Assembly: GCF_000412695.1 (NCBI RefSeq)
Contig: NC_021499.1
Span: 558,001 to 622,000 of the forward strand
DNA length: 64,000 nucleotides
Source of the DNA: Pseudomonas resinovorans NBRC 106553
Lineage (GTDB): Bacteria > Pseudomonadota > Gammaproteobacteria > Pseudomonadales > Pseudomonadaceae
Reading direction: 5' to 3'
Positions 48,771 through 58,003 of the stretch are shown here, piece by piece. Both the position numbers and the translations under genes were made by a program. The number at the start of each line of letters is the position of its first letter. Within the stretch, counting starts at the first letter, position 1. Below the pieces are notes generated by a model. It did no database searches. It had not been told where the DNA came from and worked only from the letters and a program-made list of their open reading frames with translations.

Positions 48771-49772
48771 TCAGCCGCCGCTGTCCGCGCCCGTATGCTG
48801 GCTCAGCCAGCCGCGAACACGGCGGATCAGTTGCTCTTGCTCGGTGCTGCGATCCCCCAGCAGGCCGGTCATGGCGACCTGTACATAGGCCGGGTGCTTC
48901 TGCCGCTTGCTTGCCTGCATGCGCAGCAGGGCGGCATCGCGGTCCGCGCGGCGCTCCTTGTAATAGAAGTCTCCGGTTGCCAGCTTCAGCGTCGGCAGGG
49001 AGTCCTCCAGGGCCGGCTCATAGCCTGTTGGTCGCTCCGCTGCGATGAGCAGCAGATTGCGCACATCCTTCGGCTCATTGGCGTTGAGGAACTGCGCCGC
49101 CCAGTAGGCTCCGGTGCCGTGGCCCAGCAAGACGATGGATTTAGGCTTCTGCTCCCGGGCAAACGCCAGCGCCGCCTCGATGCGGGCGAACACGCGCGCG
49201 TTCTGCAGCTTCTGGATCGCATCGCGGGAGAGTGGCGGCGGTGCCGGGTCGGTATTGGGCTCGGCGCTTCCGGCCTGCTCTGTATTGGCCGGGCCTTCTT
49301 CCTCCGCCTTTTCCGGGCTTACCGCCGGTTCCGCCTTGCTCGGTTCCTCGGTCTTCACCGGGCGCGGCGGCAGTGGATCGCCGCTGGGGTCGGGCAGGGT
49401 CAGGCTGAGGGTGCTCCAGCCGGCGTTCGGCAGATTGCGCCGGATCGGGCCTATCGCATCGGGCCAGTCGGCGCTCTCCCCCTCGCCGGGCAGCAGGATC
49501 ACCAGGCCGTTGGGGGCGCTGACATTGGCGGGTTGCCAGAGCGCGAGGAAGCTCTCCTCGCCGGCCTTGAGCTGCTGTTGCTCACGGCTCGGCAGCTGGC
49601 GCTCCAGGCCGCTGGCGTCTTCCTGGCTGCGTTCTTCCAGCGGCGCGCGTTCCACCACCGGCGCTGGCTCCTTGGAGGCTGGCGCGGGTTCTTCTTCTGC
49701 CAGCAGCGCGGGGGCAACCGGCAAGAGGGCGAAGCAAAGGGCCGTGAGGATCGGGCGAGGGGCGCGAGGCAT
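48771..49772 (-). CDS. DUF3530 family, alpha/beta-hydrolase-like exported protein
   Basis: 333 residues with a signal peptide (ILTALCFALLPVAPALLA). A Glu/Pro-rich low-complexity linker follows; another lies at about 150-200 (EEPSKAEPAVSPEKAEEE). The hydrolase-like core has LVILLPGEGES and LLGHGTGAYWAAQFL, where the nucleophile elbow reads GHGTG with Thr instead of Ser. A classical serine hydrolase activity is therefore doubtful. The ATG at 49772 follows AGGAA. Function is unknown; PAO1 has the same gene (PA0599) here. Confidence 0.85.
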   Translation of the reverse strand: MPRAPRPILTALCFALLPVAPALLAEEEPAPASKEPAPVVERAPLEERSQEDASGLERQLPSREQQQLKAGEESFLALWQPANVSAPNGLVILLPGEGESADWPDAIGPIRRNLPNAGWSTLSLTLPDPSGDPLPPRPVKTEEPSKAEPAVSPEKAEEEGPANTEQAGSAEPNTDPAPPPLSRDAIQKLQNARVFARIEAALAFAREQKPKSIVLLGHGTGAYWAAQFLNANEPKDVRNLLLIAAERPTGYEPALEDSLPTLKLATGDFYYKERRADRDAALLRMQASKRQKHPAYVQVAMTGLLGDRSTEQEQLIRRVRGWLSQHTGADSGG

Positions 49773-49906
49773 CTGGGAGTTCCTGGACGAGCTGGGAAGC
49801 AGGAGCCTAATGGCTCGCCGGAGTTTTGTCAGGCCGGGCCTTCCCATGGTTCGGCATGGCTGGAGTAAGGTATGTCGGCCGTATTCCTGGTTCTGGTTGG
49901 TCCTCG

Positions 49907-52297
49907 ATGATCCGAGCGTTCCTCTCCCTGCTTTTAACCTGCTGCCTGGCGGCGCCCATCCTGGCCGCGCCGACCCAGTTGCCCCTGGACCAGGGCCAGC
50001 GACAATGGCTGGAGGATCACGGCCAGTTGCGCGTGGGGGCCGTGCTGCAAGCGCCCTATGTCCAGCTGGACCGCCGACTGCAGCAGCTTTCCGGGGCCAA
50101 CGTCGAAATCATCAACTGGCTGGCCAAGGCGATGGGCGTGGAGCTGGTCTGGCGCACCTACGACAGCCCGGAAGAGCTGGAGCGGGCGTTGCGTGCCGGA
50201 CAGATCGACCTGGCGCCAGGCCTTGGACAGACTCCCGCCGGCCTGCGCCATTGGCTGTTCTCCGATCCCTACCTGCGGGTTTCCCAGTTGCTGGTGGGCG
50301 AGCGCGACGGAGGCGCCGCGGTGGACCTGGAGCAGCTCGATGCCGCCTCGCTGGTGGCCGTGCGTGAAGGCAGCGCGGTGGCTGACTACCTGCGCTCCAC
50401 CTATACCAACCTGAACCTCAAGCCCATGGCCAATGAGCGCCAGGCGCTGCAGGCCCTGCTTGCCGAGCAGGTGCGCTATGCCGTGCTGGATGAGGCCCAG
50501 CTCAGCCGCCTGTCCCGCGAGCAGGAATTCGCCGGGCTCGCGGTGGTGGGGGATATCGGCTTCCCGCAGTTGCTGCGGATAGCCTCGCGACGCGATTGGC
50601 CGGAACTGGCGTCGATCATCGACGTCGCCCTGCGCAGCCTGCCGGCCAAGGACCTCGACCAGCTCCACGAGCGCTGGCTGCAGCCCAAGTATCCGCGCCT
50701 GGGCGAGTCCGCCGGCTTCTGGCAGAACCTCAGCCTGTTGCTGGGCGTGCTGCTGCTGAGCGCCGCCATCATCATCACCTGGCTACGCCGCCAGCAGCGC
50801 CGGCTGGAGCGTCAGTTGCTCGATGCCCGCCACGCGCTGCAGCTGCGGGATGCCGCCGAAGAGGCGCTGCGTCTCACCCAGTTCTCCATCGACCACAGCA
50901 CCCTCGGCATCCTCTGGGTGAATTGGGACAGCCATGTGCGCTACGCCAACCGTGCCGCCGAACAGATGCTCGGCTACCGGCCGGGCAGCCTGGCGGACCG
51001 CCCCCTGGCGGACTTCCAGCCCGAACTCGACATGGACCGCTGGCTCAACCTCTGGCGCCGGGCGCGCAACAGCGACGAGGGCCCGCTGAGCTTCGAAACC
51101 CGTTGCCTGCGCCCGGACGGCAGCTGGCTGCCGGCGGACGTTTCGCTGAGTTTCCTGCGCTTCGGTTCCTCGGAGTACCTGGTGGTCTTCCTCTCCGACG
51201 CAACCGAGCGCCGTCGTGCCCGGGAAGCCCTGGAGGAAAGCGAGGCGCGGCTGAAGGGCATCGCCTCCAACGTGCCCGGCCTGGTGTTCCGCCTCGAGCG
51301 GCCCCAGGCCGGGGCGGTGACTGATTTCGCCTTCATCGGCGAAGGCAGCGAAGGCCTCGTGGGCTACAGCGCCAGCGAGTTGCTGGATACCGGGCGCGGC
51401 ATTCGCGGCCTGGTCCATCCGGACGACCGCGACAGCTACTGGGAAAGCCAGACCCGGGCGCTGGCCGCCGACCGTGACTGGCACTGGCAGGGCCGCATCC
51501 TCACCCGTGGCGGCCAATTGCGCTGGGCCGACATCAAGGCCGGCGCGCGGGTCTTCGACGACGGCCGCGCCGTGTGGGACGGCGTGGTCTGGGATATCAC
51601 CGACAACAAGCAGATCGAACTGGAGCTGGCGGAGTCCCGCGCCCAGCTGCGCGACCTGTCGGCGCACCTGGAGAGCGTGCGCGAAGAGGAGAAGGCGCGC
51701 ATCGCCCGCGAAGTGCATGATGAATTGGGCCAAGTGCTCACCGTGCTCAAGCTGGAAACCTCGATGTGCGAGCTGGCCTTCGCCGGCCTCGATTCCGGCC
51801 TGCGCGAGCGCCTGGAGAGCATGAAGCGGCTGATCGCCCAGTTGTTCCAACTGGTGCGCGATGTCGCCACGGCGCTGCGTCCGCCGATTCTCGATGCCGG
51901 CATCTCGTCCGCCATCGAATGGCAGGCCAGGCGCTTCGAGGCGCGCACCCAGATTCCTTGCCTGGTGGAGGTGCCCGAGCAGCTGCCGCAGCTCTCCGAC
52001 GCCAAGGCGGTGGGCCTGTTCCGTGTGTTGCAGGAGGCGCTGACCAACGTCATGCGCCACGCCGAGGCCCATACCGTGGCGGTTCGCCTGAGCGAAGAAG
52101 AGGACACGCTCTGCCTGCGCATCAGCGATGATGGTCGTGGTTTCGATACCACCGCCCGGCACGGCAGTTCGTTCGGCCTTGTGGGCATGCGCGAGCGGGT
52201 ACTGATGTTGGGTGGCAACCTGCAGATCGACAGCCAGCCCGGAGAGGGCACGACCCTTTGCGTGTGCGTGGCGCTGGATAAGGAGAAAGTGGCGTGA
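49907..52297 (+). CDS. agtS: Hybrid periplasmic-sensor PAS histidine kinase (AgtS-like)
   Basis: 796 residues. Signal peptide, then a family-3 solute-binding domain (about 35-270), one membrane helix (LSLLLGVLLLSAAIIITWL), PAS (about 325-440) and a second PAS (about 465-590). A HisKA_3 dimerisation domain has the phospho-accepting His in EVHDELGQVLTVLKLE, and a HATPase_c domain is at the end. This NarL-partner type of kinase would sense a periplasmic ligand. Synteny with PA0600 and the importer downstream suggest AgtS, the sensor for delta-aminovalerate and GABA transport; the ligand is not proven here. The ATG at 49907 has only a weak ribosome site. Confidence 0.88.
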   Translation: MIRAFLSLLLTCCLAAPILAAPTQLPLDQGQRQWLEDHGQLRVGAVLQAPYVQLDRRLQQLSGANVEIINWLAKAMGVELVWRTYDSPEELERALRAGQIDLAPGLGQTPAGLRHWLFSDPYLRVSQLLVGERDGGAAVDLEQLDAASLVAVREGSAVADYLRSTYTNLNLKPMANERQALQALLAEQVRYAVLDEAQLSRLSREQEFAGLAVVGDIGFPQLLRIASRRDWPELASIIDVALRSLPAKDLDQLHERWLQPKYPRLGESAGFWQNLSLLLGVLLLSAAIIITWLRRQQRRLERQLLDARHALQLRDAAEEALRLTQFSIDHSTLGILWVNWDSHVRYANRAAEQMLGYRPGSLADRPLADFQPELDMDRWLNLWRRARNSDEGPLSFETRCLRPDGSWLPADVSLSFLRFGSSEYLVVFLSDATERRRAREALEESEARLKGIASNVPGLVFRLERPQAGAVTDFAFIGEGSEGLVGYSASELLDTGRGIRGLVHPDDRDSYWESQTRALAADRDWHWQGRILTRGGQLRWADIKAGARVFDDGRAVWDGVVWDITDNKQIELELAESRAQLRDLSAHLESVREEEKARIAREVHDELGQVLTVLKLETSMCELAFAGLDSGLRERLESMKRLIAQLFQLVRDVATALRPPILDAGISSAIEWQARRFEARTQIPCLVEVPEQLPQLSDAKAVGLFRVLQEALTNVMRHAEAHTVAVRLSEEEDTLCLRISDDGRGFDTTARHGSSFGLVGMRERVLMLGGNLQIDSQPGEGTTLCVCVALDKEKVA

Positions 52298-52923
52298 TTC
52301 GAGTACTGGTGGCCGAAGACCACACCATCGTCCGCGAGGGCATCAAGCAGCTCATCGGCTTGGCCAAGGACCTCTGCGTGGCGGGGGAGGCCGGCAACGG
52401 CGAGCAGTTGATGGAGGTCCTGCGCCAGACGCCCTGCGAGGTGGTGCTGCTGGATATCTCCATGCCCGGCGTAAACGGCCTGGAAGCCATCCCGCGCATT
52501 CGCGCCCTGAGCAATCCGCCGGCGGTGCTGGTGCTGTCCATGCACGACGAGGCGCAGATGGCCGCGCGGGCGCTGAAGATCGGCGCCGCCGGCTACGCCA
52601 CCAAGGACAGCGACCCGGCGCTGCTGCTCACCGCCATCCGCAAGGTGGCCGCAGGCGGGCGCTACATCGATCCGGAGCTGGCCGACCGCATGGTCTTCGA
52701 GGTCGGCCTGACCGACGCCCGGCCAAGCCACACGCTGCTCTCGGAGCGGGAGTTCTCGGTGTTCGAGCGCCTGGTGCGCGGTGAAGGCGTCAATGAGATC
52801 GCCCAGCAACTGGCGGTCAGCAGCAAGACCGTGAGCACCCACAAGGCGCGCCTGATGCAGAAGCTCGGGCTGCATTCGGTGGCGGATCTGGTCAAGTACG
52901 CCGTGGAGCACAAGCTGCTGTGA
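52294..52923 (+). CDS. agtR: LuxR/NarL-family response regulator (AgtR-like)
   Basis: 209 residues from a GTG overlapping the kinase stop by four bases. The receiver has the acidic pair in VAEDH and phospho-acceptor Asp54 in VVLLDISMPG. A C-terminal LuxR helix-turn-helix includes VNEIAQQLAVSSKTVSTHK. It is the partner of the upstream kinase. A perfect 8-4-8 palindrome 24 bases after its stop, upstream of the ABC genes, is its likely target. Confidence 0.92.
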   Translation: MIRVLVAEDHTIVREGIKQLIGLAKDLCVAGEAGNGEQLMEVLRQTPCEVVLLDISMPGVNGLEAIPRIRALSNPPAVLVLSMHDEAQMAARALKIGAAGYATKDSDPALLLTAIRKVAAGGRYIDPELADRMVFEVGLTDARPSHTLLSEREFSVFERLVRGEGVNEIAQQLAVSSKTVSTHKARLMQKLGLHSVADLVKYAVEHKLL

Positions 52924-52946
52924 ATGTCCGACAATCGCGCTGCGGA

Positions 52947-52966
52947 TTGTAGGGCGATCCCTACAA
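52947..52966 (+). promoter_or_regulatory. Perfect palindrome TTGTAGGG-N4-CCCTACAA upstream of the agt importer
   Basis: TTGTAGGGCGATCCCTACAA has fully complementary 8-base arms and a four-base centre. It lies 107 bases upstream of the ATPase start and just after the response-regulator gene. It fits a dimeric NarL-type site. Its position also fits a 3' hairpin of the regulator mRNA, but there is no T-run. Confidence 0.65.
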
Positions 52967-53073
52967 GCAATCCTCTCTAAGCCTTATAGCAATCTCTCAT
53001 ACCGCCCGATTTGCGTGACCTGCCGGCTTCTCTAGGCTTTGTCTACGGCAGACACAAAAACAAAGGTGCGGTT

Positions 53074-54183
53074 ATGGCCGAGACAAATGGCAGCGACATC
53101 CTGGTCAGCTTTCGCGGCGTACAGAAGAGCTACGACGGCGAGACTTTGATCGTCAAGGACCTCAACCTGGACATTCGCAAAGGCGAGTTCCTCACCCTGC
53201 TCGGGCCGTCCGGCTCCGGCAAGACCACCAGCCTGATGATGCTCGCCGGGTTCGAAACCCCTACCAGCGGCGAGATCCTCCTTGGCGGTCGCTCGATCAA
53301 CAACGTGCCCCCGCACAAGCGGGACATCGGCATGGTGTTCCAGAACTACGCGCTGTTCCCGCACATGACGGTGGCCGAGAACCTCGCGTTCCCGCTCTCC
53401 GTGCGTGGCATGAACAAGACCGACGCCAGCGAGCGGGTCAAGCGCGCGCTGTCCATGGTCCAGCTGGACGCCTTCCGCAACCGCTACCCCGGCCAGCTTT
53501 CCGGCGGCCAGCAGCAGCGCGTCGCCCTGGCCCGAGCCCTGGTGTTCGAGCCGCAGCTGGTACTGATGGACGAACCCCTCGGTGCGCTGGACAAGCAGCT
53601 GCGTGAGCACATGCAGATGGAGATCAAGCACATCCACCAGCGCCTGGGTGTGACCGTGGTCTACGTGACCCATGACCAGGGGGAAGCCCTGACCATGTCC
53701 GATCGCGTGGCCGTGTTCCATCAGGGCGAGATCCAGCAGATCGCCCCGCCCCGCGAGCTGTACGAGCTGCCGAAGAACACCTTCGTGGCGAACTTCATCG
53801 GCGAGAACAACCGCCTCAATGGCCAGCTGGAGAGCCGTGACGGCGAGCGCTGCATCGTGCGCCTGGCCCGTGGCGAGAAGGTCGAGGCGCTGGCGATCAA
53901 CGTCGGCCAGCCCGGCGAGCCGGTGACCCTGTCGATCCGCCCCGAGCGCGTCAGCCTCAACGGCCACAGCGAAAGCTGCGTCAACCGCTTCTCCGGACGA
54001 GTCGCCGAGTTCATCTACCTGGGCGACCACGTGCGCATTCGCTTCGAGGTGTGCGGCAAGCCCGACTTCTTCGTCAAGCAACCGATTGCTGAGCTCGACC
54101 CCGCACTGGCGGTAGGCGATGTGGTGCCGCTCGGCTGGCAAGTGGAGCACGTCCGCGCACTGGACCCGCTTCTGGCGGAATGA
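53074..54183 (+). CDS. agtA: ABC ATPase (AgtA-like)
   Basis: 369 residues. Walker [17 protein letters not shown] signature, Walker B LVLMDEP and THDQGEA switch are intact, and a TOBE domain with [10 protein letters not shown] ends the chain. It drives the importer encoded by the next three genes. The ATG at 53074 follows AAAGGTG. By order and synteny it corresponds to PA0603 (AgtA), for delta-aminovalerate/GABA uptake in P. aeruginosa. Confidence 0.9.
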   Translation: MAETNGSDILVSFRGVQKSYDGETLIVKDLNLDIRKGEFLTLLGPSGSGKTTSLMMLAGFETPTSGEILLGGRSINNVPPHKRDIGMVFQNYALFPHMTVAENLAFPLSVRGMNKTDASERVKRALSMVQLDAFRNRYPGQLSGGQQQRVALARALVFEPQLVLMDEPLGALDKQLREHMQMEIKHIHQRLGVTVVYVTHDQGEALTMSDRVAVFHQGEIQQIAPPRELYELPKNTFVANFIGENNRLNGQLESRDGERCIVRLARGEKVEALAINVGQPGEPVTLSIRPERVSLNGHSESCVNRFSGRVAEFIYLGDHVRIRFEVCGKPDFFVKQPIAELDPALAVGDVVPLGWQVEHVRALDPLLAE

Positions 54184-54232
54184 CGCGGCGGCACCAAGGC
54201 ATTAGCAACCCTGCACTGTGGAGAAAATAACA

Positions 54233-55264
54233 ATGTCGAAATCCCTGAAACTCACCGCCATCGCCCTCGGGTTGGCCTGCGCCGCCCAGGCCATGGCCGC
54301 CGATCTGACGGTGGTGTCCTTCGGTGGCGCCAACAAGAACGCGCAGGTCAAGGCGTTCTACGAGCCCTTCCAGAAGAGCACCGACAACAAGATCATCGCC
54401 GGCGAATACAACGGTGAGATGGCCAAGGTGAAAGCCATGGTCGACACCAACAGCGTGTCCTGGAACCTGGTGGAAGTGGAGTCGCCCGAGCTGTCCCGCG
54501 GTTGCGATGAAGGCCTGTTCGAGGAGCTCGACCCGGCCCTGTTCGGCGACGCGGCGAACTTCGTCCCCGGCGCCATCCAGCCCTGTGGCGTCGGCTTCTT
54601 CGTGTGGTCCACCGTGCTGGCCTACAACGCCGACAAGCTGAAGTCCTCGCCCACCAGCTGGGCCGACTTCTGGGACGTGGAGAAATTCCCCGGCAAGCGC
54701 GGCCTGCGCAAGGGCGCCAAGTACACCCTGGAGTTCGCCCTGATGGCCGACGGCGTCGCGCCCAAGGACGTCTACAGCGTGCTCGCCACCAAGGAAGGCC
54801 AGGACCGCGCCTTCAAGAAACTCGACCAGATCAAGCCGCACATCCAGTGGTGGGAAGCCGGCGCCCAGCCGCCGCAGTTCCTGGCTTCCGGTGACGTGGT
54901 CATGAGCTCGGCCTACAACGGCCGTATCGCTGCCGTGCAGAACGAAAGCAACCTCAAGGTCGTGTGGAACGGCGGTATCTACGACTTCGACTCCTGGGCC
55001 ATTCCGAAGGGTGCCAAGGATGCCGACAAGGCCAAGGAATTCATCGCTTTCTCGGTCCAGCCCGAGCAGCAGAAGACCTACTCCTCCAACATCGCCTACG
55101 GTCCGGCCAACACCCAGGCCGTGGCGCTGCTGGACAAGGGCCTGCTGAAGGACATGCCGACCACGCCGGAAAACATCAAGAACCAGGTCGCCATGGACGT
55201 CACCTTCTGGGCTGACTATGGCGAGCAGCTGGAACAGCGCTTCAACGCCTGGGCGGCCAAGTAA
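54233..55264 (+). CDS. agtB: ABC periplasmic binding protein (AgtB-like)
   Basis: 343 residues with a signal peptide (LTAIALGLACAAQAMA, then ADLTVVSFGGANKNAQ). It is a PotD-class binding protein with conserved YNGEMAKVKAM and SSAYNGRIAAVQ segments. It lies between the ATPase and permease genes of the operon, so it should supply their substrate, predicted to be an omega-amino acid. The ATG at 54233 follows GGAG. Confidence 0.9.
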   Translation: MSKSLKLTAIALGLACAAQAMAADLTVVSFGGANKNAQVKAFYEPFQKSTDNKIIAGEYNGEMAKVKAMVDTNSVSWNLVEVESPELSRGCDEGLFEELDPALFGDAANFVPGAIQPCGVGFFVWSTVLAYNADKLKSSPTSWADFWDVEKFPGKRGLRKGAKYTLEFALMADGVAPKDVYSVLATKEGQDRAFKKLDQIKPHIQWWEAGAQPPQFLASGDVVMSSAYNGRIAAVQNESNLKVVWNGGIYDFDSWAIPKGAKDADKAKEFIAFSVQPEQQKTYSSNIAYGPANTQAVALLDKGLLKDMPTTPENIKNQVAMDVTFWADYGEQLEQRFNAWAAK

Positions 55265-55273
55265 GGTCGCCGC

Positions 55274-55332
55274 TGTATCCCCTCTCTCTCTGGGAGAGGG
55301 GTCGGGGGTGAGGGGGCGACCCCTCACCCTGG
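55274..55332. repeat. CCCTCTCC-type intergenic hairpin repeat
   Basis: CCCCTCTC pairs with GAGAGGGG (55279-55301), and GGTGAGGGG pairs with CCCCTCACC around GCGA (55307-55328). It separates the binding-protein gene from the permease genes within one operon and could cause the common excess of binding protein by stabilising the upstream mRNA. A related CCCTCTCC/GGAGAGGG patch is at 57875-57915. Confidence 0.7.
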
Positions 55333-55376
55333 CCCTACGGGGCTGAAAGTCCAACCCTGTTCCAACGGAGTTCGCC

Positions 55377-56624
55377 ATGGCCACTGCAGTGCCCCAGAAC
55401 GAGGTCGCCGGCCCCAGCCTCAAGCAGCGCCTCGCCCGAGCCGAGCGGATGAACCGCCTGAAATCCCAGGCGCTGATCCTGCCGCTGCTCATCTTCCTTC
55501 TGCTGACCTTCCTGGTGCCCATCGGCGCGTTGCTCTTCAAGAGCGTGAACAACCCGGAAGTGGTCGGCTCCATGCCGCGCACCGTCGAGGCCATTGCCAG
55601 CTGGGATGGCAAGGCACTGCCTGCCGAGCCGGTGTACAAGGCCCTGGCCGAAGACCTCGCCGAGGCGCGCAAGAACCAGACCATCGGCGACCTTTCCAAG
55701 CGCCTGAACATGGAACTGGCCGGCTACCGCAGCCTGATGGCCAAGACCGCCCGTGCCCTGCCGTTCAAGACCGAGCCCGCTTCCTACAAGGACGCGCTGG
55801 AGTCCATGGACGAGCGTTGGGGCGACCCGGCCTACTGGCAGACGATCCGTCGCAACGCCAGCCGCCTGACCCCCTATTACCTGCTGGCCGCCGTCGACCA
55901 TCGCATCGATGACCTGGGCGAGCTGGCCCCGGCCACCCCCGACCAGGCCATCTACCTGGATATCTTCGCCCGGACCTTCTGGATGGGCGCGGTCATCACC
56001 CTGATCTGCCTCGCGTTGGCCTACCCGCTGGCCTACCTGCTGGCCATCCTGCCGACGCGCAAGAGCAACCTGCTGATGATCCTGGTGCTGCTGCCGTTCT
56101 GGACCTCGATCCTGGTGCGCGTCGCCGCCTGGATCGTGCTGTTGCAGTCCGGCGGCCTGATCAACGGCGCGCTGATCAAGCTCGGCCTGATCGACCAGCC
56201 GCTGCAGCTGGTGTTCAACCGGACCGGTGTCTACATCGCCATGGTGCACATCATGCTGCCGTTCATGATCCTGCCGATCTACAGCGTGATGAAGGGCATC
56301 TCGCCCACCTACATGCGCGCGGCGATTTCCCTCGGCTGCCACCCCTTCGCCAGCTTCTGGAAGGTGTACTTCCCGCAGACCGTGGCCGGTGTCGGCGCCG
56401 GTTGCCTGCTGGTGTTCATCCTGTCCATCGGCTACTACATCACCCCGGCGCTGCTGGGCAGCCCGAACGATCAGATGGTCAGCTACTTCGTCGCCTTCTT
56501 CACCAACACCACCATCAACTGGGGCATGGCCACGGCCCTGGGCGGACTGCTGCTGTTCGCCACCCTGGTGCTCTACGTGGTCTACACCTGGCTGGTAGGC
56601 GCCGGCCGCCTGCGCCTGGGCTGA
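55377..56624 (+). CDS. agtC: ABC permease (AgtC-like)
   Basis: 415 residues: one N-terminal helix (LILPLLIFLLLTFLVPIGAL), then an unusually long periplasmic loop of about 140 residues, then five helices. The EAA loop is RAAISLGCHPFASFWKVY. This is the PotB-class member of the importer. The ATG at 55377 has GGAG about eight bases upstream. It is followed by the second permease 13 bases later. Confidence 0.9.
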   Translation: MATAVPQNEVAGPSLKQRLARAERMNRLKSQALILPLLIFLLLTFLVPIGALLFKSVNNPEVVGSMPRTVEAIASWDGKALPAEPVYKALAEDLAEARKNQTIGDLSKRLNMELAGYRSLMAKTARALPFKTEPASYKDALESMDERWGDPAYWQTIRRNASRLTPYYLLAAVDHRIDDLGELAPATPDQAIYLDIFARTFWMGAVITLICLALAYPLAYLLAILPTRKSNLLMILVLLPFWTSILVRVAAWIVLLQSGGLINGALIKLGLIDQPLQLVFNRTGVYIAMVHIMLPFMILPIYSVMKGISPTYMRAAISLGCHPFASFWKVYFPQTVAGVGAGCLLVFILSIGYYITPALLGSPNDQMVSYFVAFFTNTTINWGMATALGGLLLFATLVLYVVYTWLVGAGRLRLG

Positions 56625-56637
56625 GGAGAACAAGAAA

Positions 56638-57465
56638 ATGCTGAGTCCCTACATGTCCCCCATCGAGCGCCTGTGGTTCTACACCCTGCGCACCCTGTGC
56701 GGCCTGGTGTTGCTGTTCCTGATCCTGCCGGTGCTGGTGATCATCCCGCTGTCGTTCAACTCCGGCACTTTCCTGGTCTACCCGCTGCAGGGCTTCTCCC
56801 TGCGTTGGTACGCGGACTTCTTCGGCTCGGCCGAGTGGATGCGCGCGCTGACCAACAGCATGATCGTGGCACCGGCGGCCACCGTGCTGGCCATGGTCTT
56901 CGGTACCCTGGCCTCCATCGGCCTGACCCGTGGCGAGTTCCGTGGCAAGGCGCTGGTGATGAGCCTGCTGATCTCGCCCATGGTGGTACCGGTGGTGATC
57001 ATCGGCGTCGCCAGCTACCTGTTCTTCGCGCCACTGGGGCTGGGCAACAGCTACCTGTCGCTGATCCTGGTGCACGCCGTGCTGGGTGTTCCCTTCGTGA
57101 TCATCACGGTGTCGGCCACCCTCCAGGGCTTCAACTACAACCTGGTGCGCGCCGCCGCCAGCCTGGGCGCGCCGCCGGTGACCGCGTTCTTCAAGGTGAC
57201 CCTGCCGCTGATCGCCCCGGGGGTGATCTCGGGGGCGCTGTTCGCCTTCGCGACCTCCTTCGACGAAGTGGTGGTGACCCTGTTCCTCGCCGGCCCCGAG
57301 CAGGCCACCCTGCCACGGCAGATGTTCAGCGGTATCCGCGAGAACCTCAGCCCGACCATCGCCGCCGCCGCCACCTTGCTGATCGGCTTCTCGGTTGCAC
57401 TGTTGCTGGTGCTGGAATGGCTGCGCGGACGCAGCGAGCGGATGCGCACCTCGATGCCCGAGTGA
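56638..57465 (+). CDS. agtD: ABC permease (AgtD-like)
   Basis: 275 residues with six helices, EAA loop RAAASLGAPPVTAFFKVTLP, and the PotC-class SFDEVVVTLFLAGPEQ segment. It completes the importer with the preceding permease. It is the last gene of the operon and is followed by a strong terminator. Confidence 0.92.
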   Translation: MLSPYMSPIERLWFYTLRTLCGLVLLFLILPVLVIIPLSFNSGTFLVYPLQGFSLRWYADFFGSAEWMRALTNSMIVAPAATVLAMVFGTLASIGLTRGEFRGKALVMSLLISPMVVPVVIIGVASYLFFAPLGLGNSYLSLILVHAVLGVPFVIITVSATLQGFNYNLVRAAASLGAPPVTAFFKVTLPLIAPGVISGALFAFATSFDEVVVTLFLAGPEQATLPRQMFSGIRENLSPTIAAAATLLIGFSVALLLVLEWLRGRSERMRTSMPE

Positions 57466-57483
57466 CCCTCTCCAACCTTCCCG

Positions 57484-57510
57484 GCCCGCGATTTCGCGGG
57501 CTTTTTTTAT
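57484..57510 (+). terminator. Terminator of the agt operon
   Basis: GCCCGCGATTTCGCGGGC is a perfect hairpin followed by TTTTTTTAT. It lies 20 bases after the last permease gene. Confidence 0.95.
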
Positions 57511-57514
57511 GGTT

Positions 57515-57925
57515 CTGGGATGTGCTGGTGCCCGGCTCGTTTCCGAGTGGGCTGTGGGTTTCTGTTTCGCCCTTCCGGGCGAGTCCCTTTTCCAATCGCC
57601 GGATGGCCGCCCCCGTGAAAAGGAACCAAAAAACTTGCCCCAGCATCCGGCCCCGGCTTCGCCGGGGTTCCCTCCCTTCATCCTTGCTCCGGGGGCACGG
57701 CGCGAAGGGCCATCCATGGCCCTGCGCGCCCCTCGCGGCATCCATGCCGCTCGTCCCCCTGCACAAGGATTCCGCTCGGCCTTCTGAAGGGGCGTAGTCG
57801 TTGCCCCACCTTTATGGCCAGGTTTCAGATGGGTTTGGGCTTCAACACTGCTAGTGCCTCGCCGGCGCGAGTCACCCTCTCCTCTTAAGGTGCGGCCGGG
57901 GAGGGGAGAGGGAGGTATCCGCCTC
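57515..57925. repeat. Long conserved intergenic repeat, no supported gene
   Basis: The 538-bp gap between the agt operon and rpe has no gene I can support. Bases about 57515-57800 resemble a repeat I recall between genes in Pseudomonas and Xanthomonadaceae. The minus strand reads through as a coding-like stretch (AMDGPSRRAPGARMKGG; GKFFGSFSRG) without a start or ribosome site. Around 57865-57920 lies a CCCTCTCC/GGAGAGGG patch. Short palindromes are frequent (CCCTTCCGGGCG, GCCCCGGCTTCGCCGGGG). Confidence 0.5.
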
Positions 57926-58003
57926 AGTCATCGGTCGAATCCCCGCGCGCCATCCATCCCGGCTACAATTCGCGCCACCGTGATTCTGCCCCTGAGGTCA
58001 GCC

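Noticed and set aside
57347..57766. 139-codon minus-strand gene in the rpe upstream gap
   Set aside because: It overlaps the end of the agtD gene and the terminator, and lacks a ribosome site; better explained as repeat DNA.
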